A stretch of 64,000 bases of DNA from Candidatus Edwardsbacteria bacterium (GTDB taxonomy: Bacteria > Edwardsbacteria > AC1 > EtOH8): contig JAVHLB010000004.1 of assembly GCA_031082425.1 (NCBI GenBank), forward strand, positions 62,001-126,000. Reading direction: 5' to 3'. This document shows positions 36,470 to 44,890 of this stretch, one piece after another (the first letter of the stretch is position 1; each line of letters begins with the position of its first letter). The notes under the pieces are model-generated. The model ran no database searches. It was given only the letters and a program-made list of their open reading frames with translations, and was not told where the DNA came from. The position numbers and the translations under genes are program-made.

Positions 36470-37534
36470 ATGCCCAAAATAGATGAACTGTTGAGACTGC
36501 TGGTCACCCAGCAGGGCTCGGATCTGCATATCAAATCCGGAGAGCCGCCGGTCTACCGGATCCATGGCCAGCTGGTCCGTTCCAGCCTTCCGGTGATGAC
36601 CCCCGACGACACCCAGGAACTGCTTTATGAGATCATGAACCAGGAACGCCGGGAACGCTTCGAGAAGACCCACCAGCTTGACATGTCTTACTCCATTCCC
36701 GGCGTTTCCCGTTTCCGGGTCAATGTCTTCCGCCAGAAACAGTCCCTGGGCTCGGTCCTCCGGGTGATCCCCCTTCTGATAAAAAGCATCGACGACCTGG
36801 GGCTGCCCCAGAACATGAAGAAGATCTGCATGCTGCCCCGGGGGCTGGTCCTGGTGACCGGACCCACCGGCAGCGGAAAATCCACCAGCCTGGCGGCCAT
36901 GATAGATTATATCAACGAGAATCGTTCCTGCCACATCATGACTGTGGAGGACCCCATCGAGTTCCTGCACCGCGATAAAAAGGCCTGCATCAACCAGCGC
37001 GAGGTGGGCATCGACACCCACTCCTTCGCCAACGCCCTGAAACACGTGATGCGGCAGAACCCGGACATCATCCTGGTGGGCGAGATGCGGGACCTGGAGA
37101 CCATCTCCCTGGCCATTACCGCGGCCGAGACCGGCCATTTGGTGATGGCCACTTTGCATACCGCCGACGCCGCCCAGACCATCGACCGGATCATCGACGT
37201 TTTCCCGCCGGGCCAGCAGCAGCAGGTCAGGCTGCAGCTCTCCACCACCCTCCAGGCCATCTACTCCCAGACCCTGCTGCCCCGGGTGGACGGCAAGGGC
37301 CGAGTGGTGGGTTATGAGGTGCTGGTCTGCATGCCTGCCATCCGCAGCATCATCCGGGAGGGCAAGACCCACCAGATATTCAGCGTTCTCCAGAGCGGGG
37401 GAAAGTTCGGCATGAACACCCTGGATTCGTGCCTCAAGGAGCTCTACCAAAAGGGCCTGGTGACCATCGAGGAGGCCATGGCCAAGTCCACCAACCCCCA
37501 GGAGTTTGAAAAATTAGCGATGAAGGCTTTTTAA
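36470..37534 (+). CDS. pilT: PilT-type retraction ATPase 1
   Basis: A 354-residue type IV pilus retraction ATPase of the PilT/GspE family. Walker A GPTGSGKST is at 131-139; the Asp box MTVEDPIEFLH, Walker B-like PDIILVGEMRDLETI and His box GHLVMATLHT are all intact, and AIRSIIREGKTHQI matches the PilT C-terminal AIRNLIRE motif. I chose ATG 36470 because PilT proteins begin at this IDELLRLL helix and it gives the same length as the next paralog; ATGs at 36413 and 36425 add up to 19 residues, the latter behind a weak GGGTGG. Pilins and assembly genes are not in the window. Confidence 0.92.
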   Translation: MPKIDELLRLLVTQQGSDLHIKSGEPPVYRIHGQLVRSSLPVMTPDDTQELLYEIMNQERRERFEKTHQLDMSYSIPGVSRFRVNVFRQKQSLGSVLRVIPLLIKSIDDLGLPQNMKKICMLPRGLVLVTGPTGSGKSTSLAAMIDYINENRSCHIMTVEDPIEFLHRDKKACINQREVGIDTHSFANALKHVMRQNPDIILVGEMRDLETISLAITAAETGHLVMATLHTADAAQTIDRIIDVFPPGQQQQVRLQLSTTLQAIYSQTLLPRVDGKGRVVGYEVLVCMPAIRSIIREGKTHQIFSVLQSGGKFGMNTLDSCLKELYQKGLVTIEEAMAKSTNPQEFEKLAMKAF

Positions 37535-37537
37535 GAT

Positions 37538-38602
37538 ATGGAAATTGCCGACCTGTTAAAAATGATGGCCGAACAGGGGGCCTCCGACATGCAGATCAAG
37601 GTGGGCAGCCCGCCCCTGCTGAGGGTAAACGGCGAACTGTCCCCCTGCAAAATGCCATCCATCAGCCCCGATGACGTCAAGAGATTTTTAATGACCATCA
37701 TCACCCCGGCCCAGGCCCAGAGATTCGGCCAGGAGCTGGAATTGGATTTTGCCTACAACCTCCCCGGCACCGGACGTTTCCGGGTCAACCTTTTCCAGCA
37801 GCGCAACTCCCTGGGGATAGTCTTCCGGCTGATCCCCGAGAAGATCCCCACCATAGATGAACTGGGGTTTCCCCCCATCGTAAAAGAGGTCTCCCTGAGG
37901 CCCCGCGGCCTGGTGCTGATAACCGGGCCGGCCGGCTGCGGCAAGTCCACCACCCAGGCAGCCATGATAGATTACCGCAACGCCCATGACCCCTGTCACA
38001 TCATGACGGTTGAGGATCCCATCGAATTCGTCCATGGCGACAAGAAAGCCATCGTCAACCAGCGGGAGCTGGGACGCGACACCCTGACCTTTGCCGATGC
38101 CTTGAAGTACGTCCTGCGGCAGGACCCCGATGTGATCCTGATCGGCGAGATGCGGGACCTGGAGACCATCGCCCTGGCCATTACCGCGGCCGAGACCGGC
38201 CATTTGGTGCTGGCCACCCTGCATACCACCGACGCCGTCCAGACGGTGGACCGCATCATCGACGTCTTCCCCATGCATCAGCAGGAACAGATACGAATGC
38301 AGGTGGCGGTGAACTTCGTGGCCGTCATCTCCCAGATCCTGGTAAAGAGGGCCGACGGCAAGGGCCGGGTGGCAGCCTTCGAGGTGATGACCGGCTCCGG
38401 CGCCGTCCGGAACCTGATCCGGGAGGGCAAGACCTATCAGCTGCAAAGCCTGATCCAGACCAGCATCAAGCAGGGGATGACCACCCTGAACATGTCCCTG
38501 GCCAACCTGTGCCGCAAAAATGTCATCACCCTGGATGAGGCCATGAGCAAGTCCGGCGATCCCGATAACCTGCAGATGGTGTTGAAGAGCCTGTCGGCCT
38601 GA
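37538..38602 (+). CDS. PilT-type retraction ATPase 2 (PilT/PilU paralog)
   Basis: A 354-residue paralog of the upstream ATPase, starting three bases after its stop. Walker A is GPAGCGKST at 130-138, with an intact Asp box (MTVEDPIEFVH), PDVILIGEMRDLETI and GHLVLATLHT. It carries AVRNLIREGKTYQL, so both copies keep the PilT signature. Tandem PilT paralogs are known (PilT/PilU), where PilU depends on PilT for force. Whether this one is the PilU-like partner or a PilT with distinct regulation cannot be told from sequence alone. Confidence 0.92.
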   Translation: MEIADLLKMMAEQGASDMQIKVGSPPLLRVNGELSPCKMPSISPDDVKRFLMTIITPAQAQRFGQELELDFAYNLPGTGRFRVNLFQQRNSLGIVFRLIPEKIPTIDELGFPPIVKEVSLRPRGLVLITGPAGCGKSTTQAAMIDYRNAHDPCHIMTVEDPIEFVHGDKKAIVNQRELGRDTLTFADALKYVLRQDPDVILIGEMRDLETIALAITAAETGHLVLATLHTTDAVQTVDRIIDVFPMHQQEQIRMQVAVNFVAVISQILVKRADGKGRVAAFEVMTGSGAVRNLIREGKTYQLQSLIQTSIKQGMTTLNMSLANLCRKNVITLDEAMSKSGDPDNLQMVLKSLSA

Positions 38603-38612
38603 AAATTTATCC

Positions 38613-38652
38613 AATGACAAACGGCTGGAGTTTTCTCCAGCCGTTTGTCATT
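38613..38652. terminator. terminator after the pilT pair, bidirectional
   Basis: An 18-base stem, AATGACAAACGGCTGGAG and its complement, with a loop of TTTT, then TTTT on the plus strand. It also lies downstream of the leftward J-domain gene. Confidence 0.85.
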
Positions 38653-38698
38653 TTGGGATCTACCATTATATAAAAATCAAGGCCCTTGCGCTTAAGGT

Positions 38699-40609
38699 TT
38701 ACTTCTTTTTCTTCCGTTTCTTCAGCTTCTCCCGCTCCTGCTTCAATCGATCCAGTTCCTCGGCCATCTTTCTTTCCATTTCTTCGATCCTCTTCAATTC
38801 CTCCAGATCGCTGTGATCCGGCTCCGCCTCGGCCTCACTATCGCCAGGTTCGGATTGTTCGACGGTATCAGCCGGTTCGGCCTCTTCCTCGGATCTATTG
38901 GGGTTGGCCTTCACACCATCTTCCGGGATATATTCGGAGGGATTCAGTCCCAGCTCTCGCAACAGGTTTAAGGCTTCATCCTCCAGATCATCCAAACTGG
39001 TGCTTTCCGGTTCATTTATTTCCTGGTATGGCAGCCAGGGTTTGTCTGATGCGGCGGCATCCGTGGACGGGGATTGCCCGACCTCCCGATGACCCTTCAT
39101 CTCCATAAGAAGCCCGTTATCCCCGGAGCCGATGCCGGAGGAAGCATCCACCCCGGCCAGTTCTGCCTCCAGCGAGGCCAGGTCCCTGAGCAGGGCGTCA
39201 TCCCGATCAGAATCCCTTGCCGGCTCGGCTTGGGGTGAAACAGCGTCCACCACCATCCCGTAATCGACCTGATCCTCTGCCTGTGAGGATTCCTCTCCAG
39301 GCACTCCGGGTTCCGCCGAACCAGGCTCTGTTAAGGTTTCCCTATCCGGGCCGGCATCATCGACTGCATTGGAGGCTATCTCCAAATCGTTTTGGAATCC
39401 AGCTTCTGGACCGGCGGGTTCCATTCCGATCTCTGCTAGGATTCCAGGAGCATCCGCCTCTGAAGGGGACGGATACTCCTGGTCGTCGTCTATTATCTGG
39501 GCCATGCTGACCTGATCCCCTGATTCAGGCGCTTGGGCTTGAATTGGCTCAATGGTTATTTTCGGTTCTGCTGAGCTCTTTTTCGGGCTGACAGCCGGGG
39601 TTTGGGATGTTATGTTTTCCGGGGTTTTCCCAGGTTTTATTTCTTCAGTCCATGATTCGGTATCTGCCGTTTTCATCGGAGGCCCGTCATTGAGTATGAT
39701 CGGTTCCTCAAAATCGTCGGTTATTTTATCTTCAGTGGCCTTTTCCGGGGCAGCCCCCAGCGGTTCGATGGGTTCAGCCTCTTGGCCTGGCTCTGACACT
39801 TCCGACAGTTCTTCAGCCCCGCCGGCTGGTCTAAGCTCATCCTCCTGCGCTGGCGCTGCAGCGGACAGGTCGGCGGGCGCAGGTTCGGTTGTTTCCGGCG
39901 GCTCGTCATTTGCTAATTCCGGCGCCTCGGCCGGTTTATCGGCTGCGGTATCTCCCGGCAATTCATCTTCGTTGGGCTCCGGTCCTTTTGCCGGCTTCTC
40001 CTCATCTTCGGTCCACTGCAGTTCGATCACAGCGTTGCCTGGGTTAAAGACGGTCCCCCATCGATCCTGCTCGGCCTGCTGGGCCTGCAGAAAGGCCTGT
40101 TGTGCGGCATCCACCAGATTGTGCCTCTGGTAGAGAAAACCCAAATTGTAGCACAGCTCCGGATTGTCGGGTTCAAGTTCTATGGCCTTTTTGCAGTATC
40201 TTTCGGCCTCGGCCAGCCGGCCATTGAACATCCCCAGGGCCAGTCCCAGCTGGCTGTAAAAATGACTCTTCTCTGGGTCGATTTTTATGGCCTGGGTGAA
40301 AAAATCAACCGCTGCCTGGAACCTCTTTTGTTCTATGGCATTCAGCCCGGATTGGTATTTCTTGTCGGCCGGTGTGGGATTGTCGGGATTCTGCACTATG
40401 TATCTGCCCACCACCTTTTGCAGCAGCAGGTCATAGTCCTTGCGCTTTTGAGGGTTGGACAGGGTGCGGTAGGCCTGGGTGACATCGGAAAAAAGGAAAC
40501 TATATCCCGCTTCCTGAAATTTTTCCCTCAGGATGTTCCGGTAGGTTGCCGTGATCTCAGAGGTGCTGGCTTCCCGACGGACGCCCAGCAGTGAATAATA
40601 GTCGCTCAT
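38699..40609 (-). CDS. degenerate J-domain / TPR / acidic coiled-coil protein
   Basis: A 636-residue protein. Residues 3-68 look like a DnaJ J-domain (DYYSLLGVRREASTSEITATYR, then YRTLSNPQKRKDYD), but the catalytic HPD between helices II and III is missing: the helix runs on as NILREKFQEAG. Three TPR-like repeats follow (about 85-185), then roughly 350 residues dominated by Glu, Pro, Ala and Asp, and a final charged helix ending in KKRKKKK. A loss of HSP70-stimulating activity is expected, so it may be a scaffold. Its ATG overlaps the stop of the upstream membrane-sensor gene by one base (TGATG), so the two are functionally linked. Confidence 0.8.
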   Translation of the reverse strand: MSDYYSLLGVRREASTSEITATYRNILREKFQEAGYSFLFSDVTQAYRTLSNPQKRKDYDLLLQKVVGRYIVQNPDNPTPADKKYQSGLNAIEQKRFQAAVDFFTQAIKIDPEKSHFYSQLGLALGMFNGRLAEAERYCKKAIELEPDNPELCYNLGFLYQRHNLVDAAQQAFLQAQQAEQDRWGTVFNPGNAVIELQWTEDEEKPAKGPEPNEDELPGDTAADKPAEAPELANDEPPETTEPAPADLSAAAPAQEDELRPAGGAEELSEVSEPGQEAEPIEPLGAAPEKATEDKITDDFEEPIILNDGPPMKTADTESWTEEIKPGKTPENITSQTPAVSPKKSSAEPKITIEPIQAQAPESGDQVSMAQIIDDDQEYPSPSEADAPGILAEIGMEPAGPEAGFQNDLEIASNAVDDAGPDRETLTEPGSAEPGVPGEESSQAEDQVDYGMVVDAVSPQAEPARDSDRDDALLRDLASLEAELAGVDASSGIGSGDNGLLMEMKGHREVGQSPSTDAAASDKPWLPYQEINEPESTSLDDLEDEALNLLRELGLNPSEYIPEDGVKANPNRSEEEAEPADTVEQSEPGDSEAEAEPDHSDLEELKRIEEMERKMAEELDRLKQEREKLKKRKKKK

Positions 40610-41931
40610 CAGGAGGATACCTCCGATCCCTGTTTCTGAAGTTTCTCTAACCTGGTCCGGGAGCCTTCCAGTAGCTGCATGATGGCCGTCAGGTTCTGCT
40701 GTTTTTCGGAGACCTCGTTGGAGAGCCTTTCATGCTCGGCGCTCCACTGTTCGCAGACGTTGGCCAGTTCTGCGATCTGCGACTGCAACTGCTGCCCCCG
40801 TTCCTCCAACTCGGCGTTCAACCGCTGTCTCTCCTCGATGGTCTGTTCCAGTTCGCTCTCCTCCACCCGCTTCTCTGCTATGAACTGGACCAGGTTCTGC
40901 ACCTCGGTCTTGGACTGTTTGAGCCACTGAGCCAGGTTCTCCTCCCCCTTCTTGAGTTCCACCATCCGCTGGTTCAATTCCGCCTCCTGGTGCTGGACCC
41001 GCTCCAGCCTCTTGTCCAGTTCTATGCCCTCCTGTATACGGTCCGACAGATGATTGCTGACCTCCTCCAGTTTGGTCTGCTTCTCCCTGAGCAGGGTTTC
41101 GAATTCTATCAGCTGTTTGCGCCCCTCATCCAGATGACTGTCCATCTGTCCCCGTTCCTCGCGCAGCTTCTTGACCTGGCCGGCCAGGTCGTTCTCCTCG
41201 GAGCGGAACATCTCCAGCCAGCGGTTATGGTCGGCGGCCTCGGCCTCCACCCTTTTCAACTCCTTGCGCTTGTTCTCCAGATCCTTCTCGATGTCCTTTT
41301 TCTTCTGTTCCAGCTTGTCGAAGGCTTCGGTTGAGACCTCGGCCGCTTTCGATTTGGGACCGAAGATCATCAGCAGGAACAACATCACCAGGGCTGCGGC
41401 CTGGCCGGCCAGGATATAGATGGACCGCGGGGGTTTGACCGCCCCGGCTGTCTTGGCCCTGCCTTTAAGCTGGAGGTAGACGCTGCCGATCCTCTCCCGC
41501 CCCAGCAATACCGGGGCGGCGGCCCAGTACACCTTGTCGGCAGATTTGGGATTGGCTGCCGTTTGAACCAATACCGATTCCCCGGCCAGTTTTTTTATGC
41601 CGGAGGGAATGATCAACTCATCCCCCACTGCGGTCTCGTTGCTGGATGCGGCAACAGTGCCCTTGAGATCGATCAGATACAGGTCGGCCACCTCGGAATA
41701 ATCCTGTTTGGTCTGGGCGATGATCTCGGACAATGCCAGGTCATCCTGGTTGGCAAATGGGTCCGAGACCACCCGGGCCAGGTTCTTGGCCACTAGTTCG
41801 GAGCGGATCTTCAGCTCGTCTGGCTGGCTGGCGCCGGGCTTCTTTCCGGCCGGCATATTTGCCCAATAGGAAAGACCCAATACTACGGCTGTCAACACCA
41901 GCCCGATCGTTATTCTTAAGGTATTGTTCAT
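40609..41931 (-). CDS. membrane sensor-like protein with long cytoplasmic coiled coil
   Basis: A 440-residue protein with two membrane helices (near 7-24 and 175-193) enclosing a ~140-residue periplasmic domain that looks Cache-like (EIIAQTKQDYSEVADLYLIDLKGTVAASSN, then ERIGSVYLQL). The remaining ~240 residues are a continuous Glu/Lys/Gln-rich coiled coil. It lacks kinase, GGDEF, HAMP or methyl-accepting signatures, so it is an input or scaffold rather than an enzyme. GTG at 41937 or ATG at 41931 may be used. Coupled to the J-domain/TPR gene downstream. Confidence 0.75.
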   Translation of the reverse strand: MNNTLRITIGLVLTAVVLGLSYWANMPAGKKPGASQPDELKIRSELVAKNLARVVSDPFANQDDLALSEIIAQTKQDYSEVADLYLIDLKGTVAASSNETAVGDELIIPSGIKKLAGESVLVQTAANPKSADKVYWAAAPVLLGRERIGSVYLQLKGRAKTAGAVKPPRSIYILAGQAAALVMLFLLMIFGPKSKAAEVSTEAFDKLEQKKKDIEKDLENKRKELKRVEAEAADHNRWLEMFRSEENDLAGQVKKLREERGQMDSHLDEGRKQLIEFETLLREKQTKLEEVSNHLSDRIQEGIELDKRLERVQHQEAELNQRMVELKKGEENLAQWLKQSKTEVQNLVQFIAEKRVEESELEQTIEERQRLNAELEERGQQLQSQIAELANVCEQWSAEHERLSNEVSEKQQNLTAIMQLLEGSRTRLEKLQKQGSEVSS

Positions 41932-42005
41932 TAGCACTTTAGGGGTTTATAACGTTTATAGTATAGTCAAATATAATTAAACTGTCAAGGAAAATTATAT
42001 AATAA

Positions 42006-42033
42006 AAAGGCACCGATGGTCATCGGTGCCTTT
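42006..42033 (-). terminator. terminator of the MBL-fold secreted protein gene
   Basis: The stem AAAGGCACCGATG-GT-CATCGGTGCCTTT lies about 15 bases past the leftward stop at 42049, followed on the minus strand by TTTATTATATA. Confidence 0.85.
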
Positions 42034-42048
42034 CAAAACAGATAGGGC

Positions 42049-44622
42049 CTACCTTATCAGCATCATCTTTCTTATGACGCTGGCCCCTTCGGCCGACAGC
42101 CGGAACAGATAAACCCCGTTGGGAAGACCCTTCCCGGTGCCGTCCTTGCCGTCCCAGGCCGCCTGATACTTCCCTCCTCCCCGGTTTTCATTGACCAGGG
42201 TCCTTACCAACTGTCCGGCCACGTTGTAGATTGATAAATTTACCGGCCCTCCACTTGCCGTCTGATAACTGATAACTGTGGCCTGACTGAACGGATTGGG
42301 ATAGTTGCTCCCCAGTTTAAATTCGGCAGGCAGCAGCCCGCCGCCATCCAGCGGCAACTTCACCGGCCCATAATAAGTTATCGTGCCCGAGAAATCGTAT
42401 TGGGCGATCCGGTAATAATGATCCCCGGCCGGCAGTTGCTGGGGATCTGTGAATATATATTCCGAGGGCTGATTGGTGGTCCCGTTCCCGGCTGTTTCTC
42501 CGATCATGACATAACGGGCAGAAGGATCATCCGTCCGCTCAACTTCCCATCTGTCGCAGTCCTTTTCGCTCTCGGTGCGCCATTTGATCTCAGCCCGGCC
42601 TTGGGCATCGGCACTGGCGGTCAAAAATGAAAGCTGCACCGGATTGGGATATTTGTCGCTGCTGTTGACGGTGAAGGTGTCGGCCGTCACCTCTATCCAG
42701 ATGTTGCTGCCCACCACTTCACCCCGACCGGCGGGGATGGTCCCGCCCGACCCCAGCTCCGTCTGGTAGATATAGTTATTCGCCCCGGGATCGTTGCACA
42801 GCCGGTCCAATGCCAGTTGGGTGGGATGGCCGTAGCCGTTGTTACCCACCGAGATGACCGAGACCCTGGGATCCAGGGTGGATACCCAGTAGGGATTGCT
42901 GCTGTACTGCGAGCCGTGGTGGTTGGCATGCAGCACCGAGACCTTCCCGATATCCGGGGCCAGGATGGATTCCACGTCCTTGTACCCCCCGGAATTGTAT
43001 CCTCCCAGGTCGCCGGACACTATCATCCTGAAACCGCCGTATTGTATCAGCAGGCCTACCCCGTAATCGTTCTCATCGGAGGGAGAGATGTTGTCGCCAT
43101 AGGTCTGGCCGTTTACCGCCACGCATTTGGCGCTTACCCCGGATCCCAGATCTATCACCTGACCCAATCCGATGGTCTTTCGCTTGGCCCCCAGGGCTGC
43201 TGCGTAATCGGTAAAAGCGGTTGAGGCGTAGGTTCCGCCCCGGTCGTATCCCCAGCTTAAGATGGAATCACTGCCCCCCAGGCTGTCGATCACTTCGTCC
43301 ATCCCGCCGATATGGTCCTCGTGGTAATGGTTAACCGCCGTATAGTCCAGATGGTGTAGATTCACGCTGTCCCTCAAGAAAGGCCAGATCTTGCCGTATC
43401 CCTTGCCGGTCTCGCCGGCATCGAACAACAGCGACTTTCCGGAGGGCGAAAGCACCAGGGTGGCGTCGCCCTGGCCCACATCCAGGCAGATGATCTTCAG
43501 GGGGATGGTGGCCGGGTCGGGCTGGGTGGCAAAACGGAAGGGGTTGGGTTTGGGTCCCGGGACCAGATCGTTATTGGAAAGGTCCTTGGCCGCAGTCACC
43601 TGAAATTTGTAGGTGGTGACATAGCTGAAGTTAGCATGGGTCAGGGTGGCCGTATCGCCGGCGCCGTTCCAGGAGACCGACCAGCCGGCGGTTCCGGTGG
43701 AACAGCTATAGGCAAAGCTGGTCGGGTTTATGGCCTTGTTGAACCCGATTGTTATGGGGGAATTTATCGCAACATTGGCGGCATTGTTTGCCGGTGAGGT
43801 GTAGATGATGGTGGGAACGTTGGGCAGGATGTCGAAATTTGTGGTGTCCCCGGCGGTGATGTTCCAGGGCGGGGTGCTTTTTACGTAGAAATTGACCGGA
43901 TTATCGGACATATCCCTGACCTTGAAGGAGTCGATGGTTCCGGCCGGGGCCGTGAACATGACATAACCGGGGTCGCCCGAATCATATCCTTCGACGATAG
44001 TGTTGTTCTCGGTGATGTAGGAACCGACGATGGTGTCCGCCCGGTAAGCCAGCACCACATAGTTTGCCAGCGGGGCAGAATATGACGGGTCGCTGTATAC
44101 ATGGCCCTCCACCCAGGCGCCCTGGGCGGTCATGTCCATCACCGTCACAATTTGACGGGGAGAATCGCGGTTTGAACCGGTGACCGTGGTATCCACCAGC
44201 CTTCGGATCCTGGCCAGGATATATTGTGACTGGGGGGTGGTATCACATTTGGTGATGAACCAGACCTTGGTGGTCTCCCCGGAATCGGCGGAGGCAATAT
44301 GCCTGGAATTATAATAGGCCGCCAGATCGCCGCCCCAGGTATTTCGCACGCCTGAGTCCCAGGCGGTACTGTCCTGCCAGTGGAAATGGTTGTTCCCGGC
44401 AGTGGTGCTGGAACTGCCGATCCGGCATCTGCCCACAAAATCCTCGCCGGTGGTATCGGGGACAATTCCCACCAGAACCGCAAAGGGATTCCCGGTGCCG
44501 GACGTCGCCTGGCCGGATATATAGGCGGGGCATTTTATAATGACCGAATAATCCGTGGCCAGAATTTGCTGGGCAAAAAACATCTGGGCAAAAAACATTA
44601 TTAAAAGTGTTGCCTTTTTCAT
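42049..44622 (-). CDS. secreted metallo-beta-lactamase-fold (ComEC/Rec2-like) protein with sorting-type C-terminus
   Basis: An 857-residue exported protein. After a signal peptide (MKKATLLIMFFAQMFFAQQ) come ~350 residues of beta-rich sequence including a Big_5 Ig-like domain (YTSPANNAANVAINSPITIGF), then a metallo-beta-lactamase domain at about 375-650. The metal motif is H432-Y-H-E-D436-H437, and LDVGQGDATLVLSPSGKSLL plus a later HANHHGSQYS match the extracellular ComEC/Rec2 nuclease-like domain. The last ~85 residues have NYPNPFS, SIYNVAGQLVRTLV and a final MMLIR, a FlgD-like/T9SS type A sorting-domain pattern. A surface-exposed or secreted hydrolase, possibly a nuclease, is inferred. Monocistronic with its own terminator. 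Confidence 0.85.
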   Translation of the reverse strand: MKKATLLIMFFAQMFFAQQILATDYSVIIKCPAYISGQATSGTGNPFAVLVGIVPDTTGEDFVGRCRIGSSSTTAGNNHFHWQDSTAWDSGVRNTWGGDLAAYYNSRHIASADSGETTKVWFITKCDTTPQSQYILARIRRLVDTTVTGSNRDSPRQIVTVMDMTAQGAWVEGHVYSDPSYSAPLANYVVLAYRADTIVGSYITENNTIVEGYDSGDPGYVMFTAPAGTIDSFKVRDMSDNPVNFYVKSTPPWNITAGDTTNFDILPNVPTIIYTSPANNAANVAINSPITIGFNKAINPTSFAYSCSTGTAGWSVSWNGAGDTATLTHANFSYVTTYKFQVTAAKDLSNNDLVPGPKPNPFRFATQPDPATIPLKIICLDVGQGDATLVLSPSGKSLLFDAGETGKGYGKIWPFLRDSVNLHHLDYTAVNHYHEDHIGGMDEVIDSLGGSDSILSWGYDRGGTYASTAFTDYAAALGAKRKTIGLGQVIDLGSGVSAKCVAVNGQTYGDNISPSDENDYGVGLLIQYGGFRMIVSGDLGGYNSGGYKDVESILAPDIGKVSVLHANHHGSQYSSNPYWVSTLDPRVSVISVGNNGYGHPTQLALDRLCNDPGANNYIYQTELGSGGTIPAGRGEVVGSNIWIEVTADTFTVNSSDKYPNPVQLSFLTASADAQGRAEIKWRTESEKDCDRWEVERTDDPSARYVMIGETAGNGTTNQPSEYIFTDPQQLPAGDHYYRIAQYDFSGTITYYGPVKLPLDGGGLLPAEFKLGSNYPNPFSQATVISYQTASGGPVNLSIYNVAGQLVRTLVNENRGGGKYQAAWDGKDGTGKGLPNGVYLFRLSAEGASVIRKMMLIR

Positions 44623-44844
44623 AAATACCCGCCATTTACTGTGTTTACTTAACTACATATCATACAAATATCATACCCATGATCAGGAATTTGCTGATAT
44701 CAATTTAAGGCTATGGAAACATTATAGTTATGATAAACTATAGACTGGCGTATAGTAATACCTTATTAAATACCAAATCACAAATGCAATAACTACTCCC
44801 AGTACTATGATATTTTGCAATTTTTGTTAAAATTTTGCACGTAA

Positions 44845-44876
44845 AAAGCGGCTCTATCTCCAGATAGAGCCGCTTT
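44845..44876 (-). terminator. terminator of the chaperone/OM-barrel transcription unit
   Basis: A 15-base stem AAAGCGGCTCTATCT with its complement lies just beyond the stop at 44891; the minus strand continues TTTTT. The gap 44623-44840 is AT-rich and shows no gene. Confidence 0.88.
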
Positions 44877-44890
44877 CTCTATTTTTGATT

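Noticed and set aside
36458..38620. Two long minus-strand frames (330 and 310 codons) opposite the pilT genes
   Set aside because: They parallel each other only because the two pilT genes are paralogs; both are antisense shadows.
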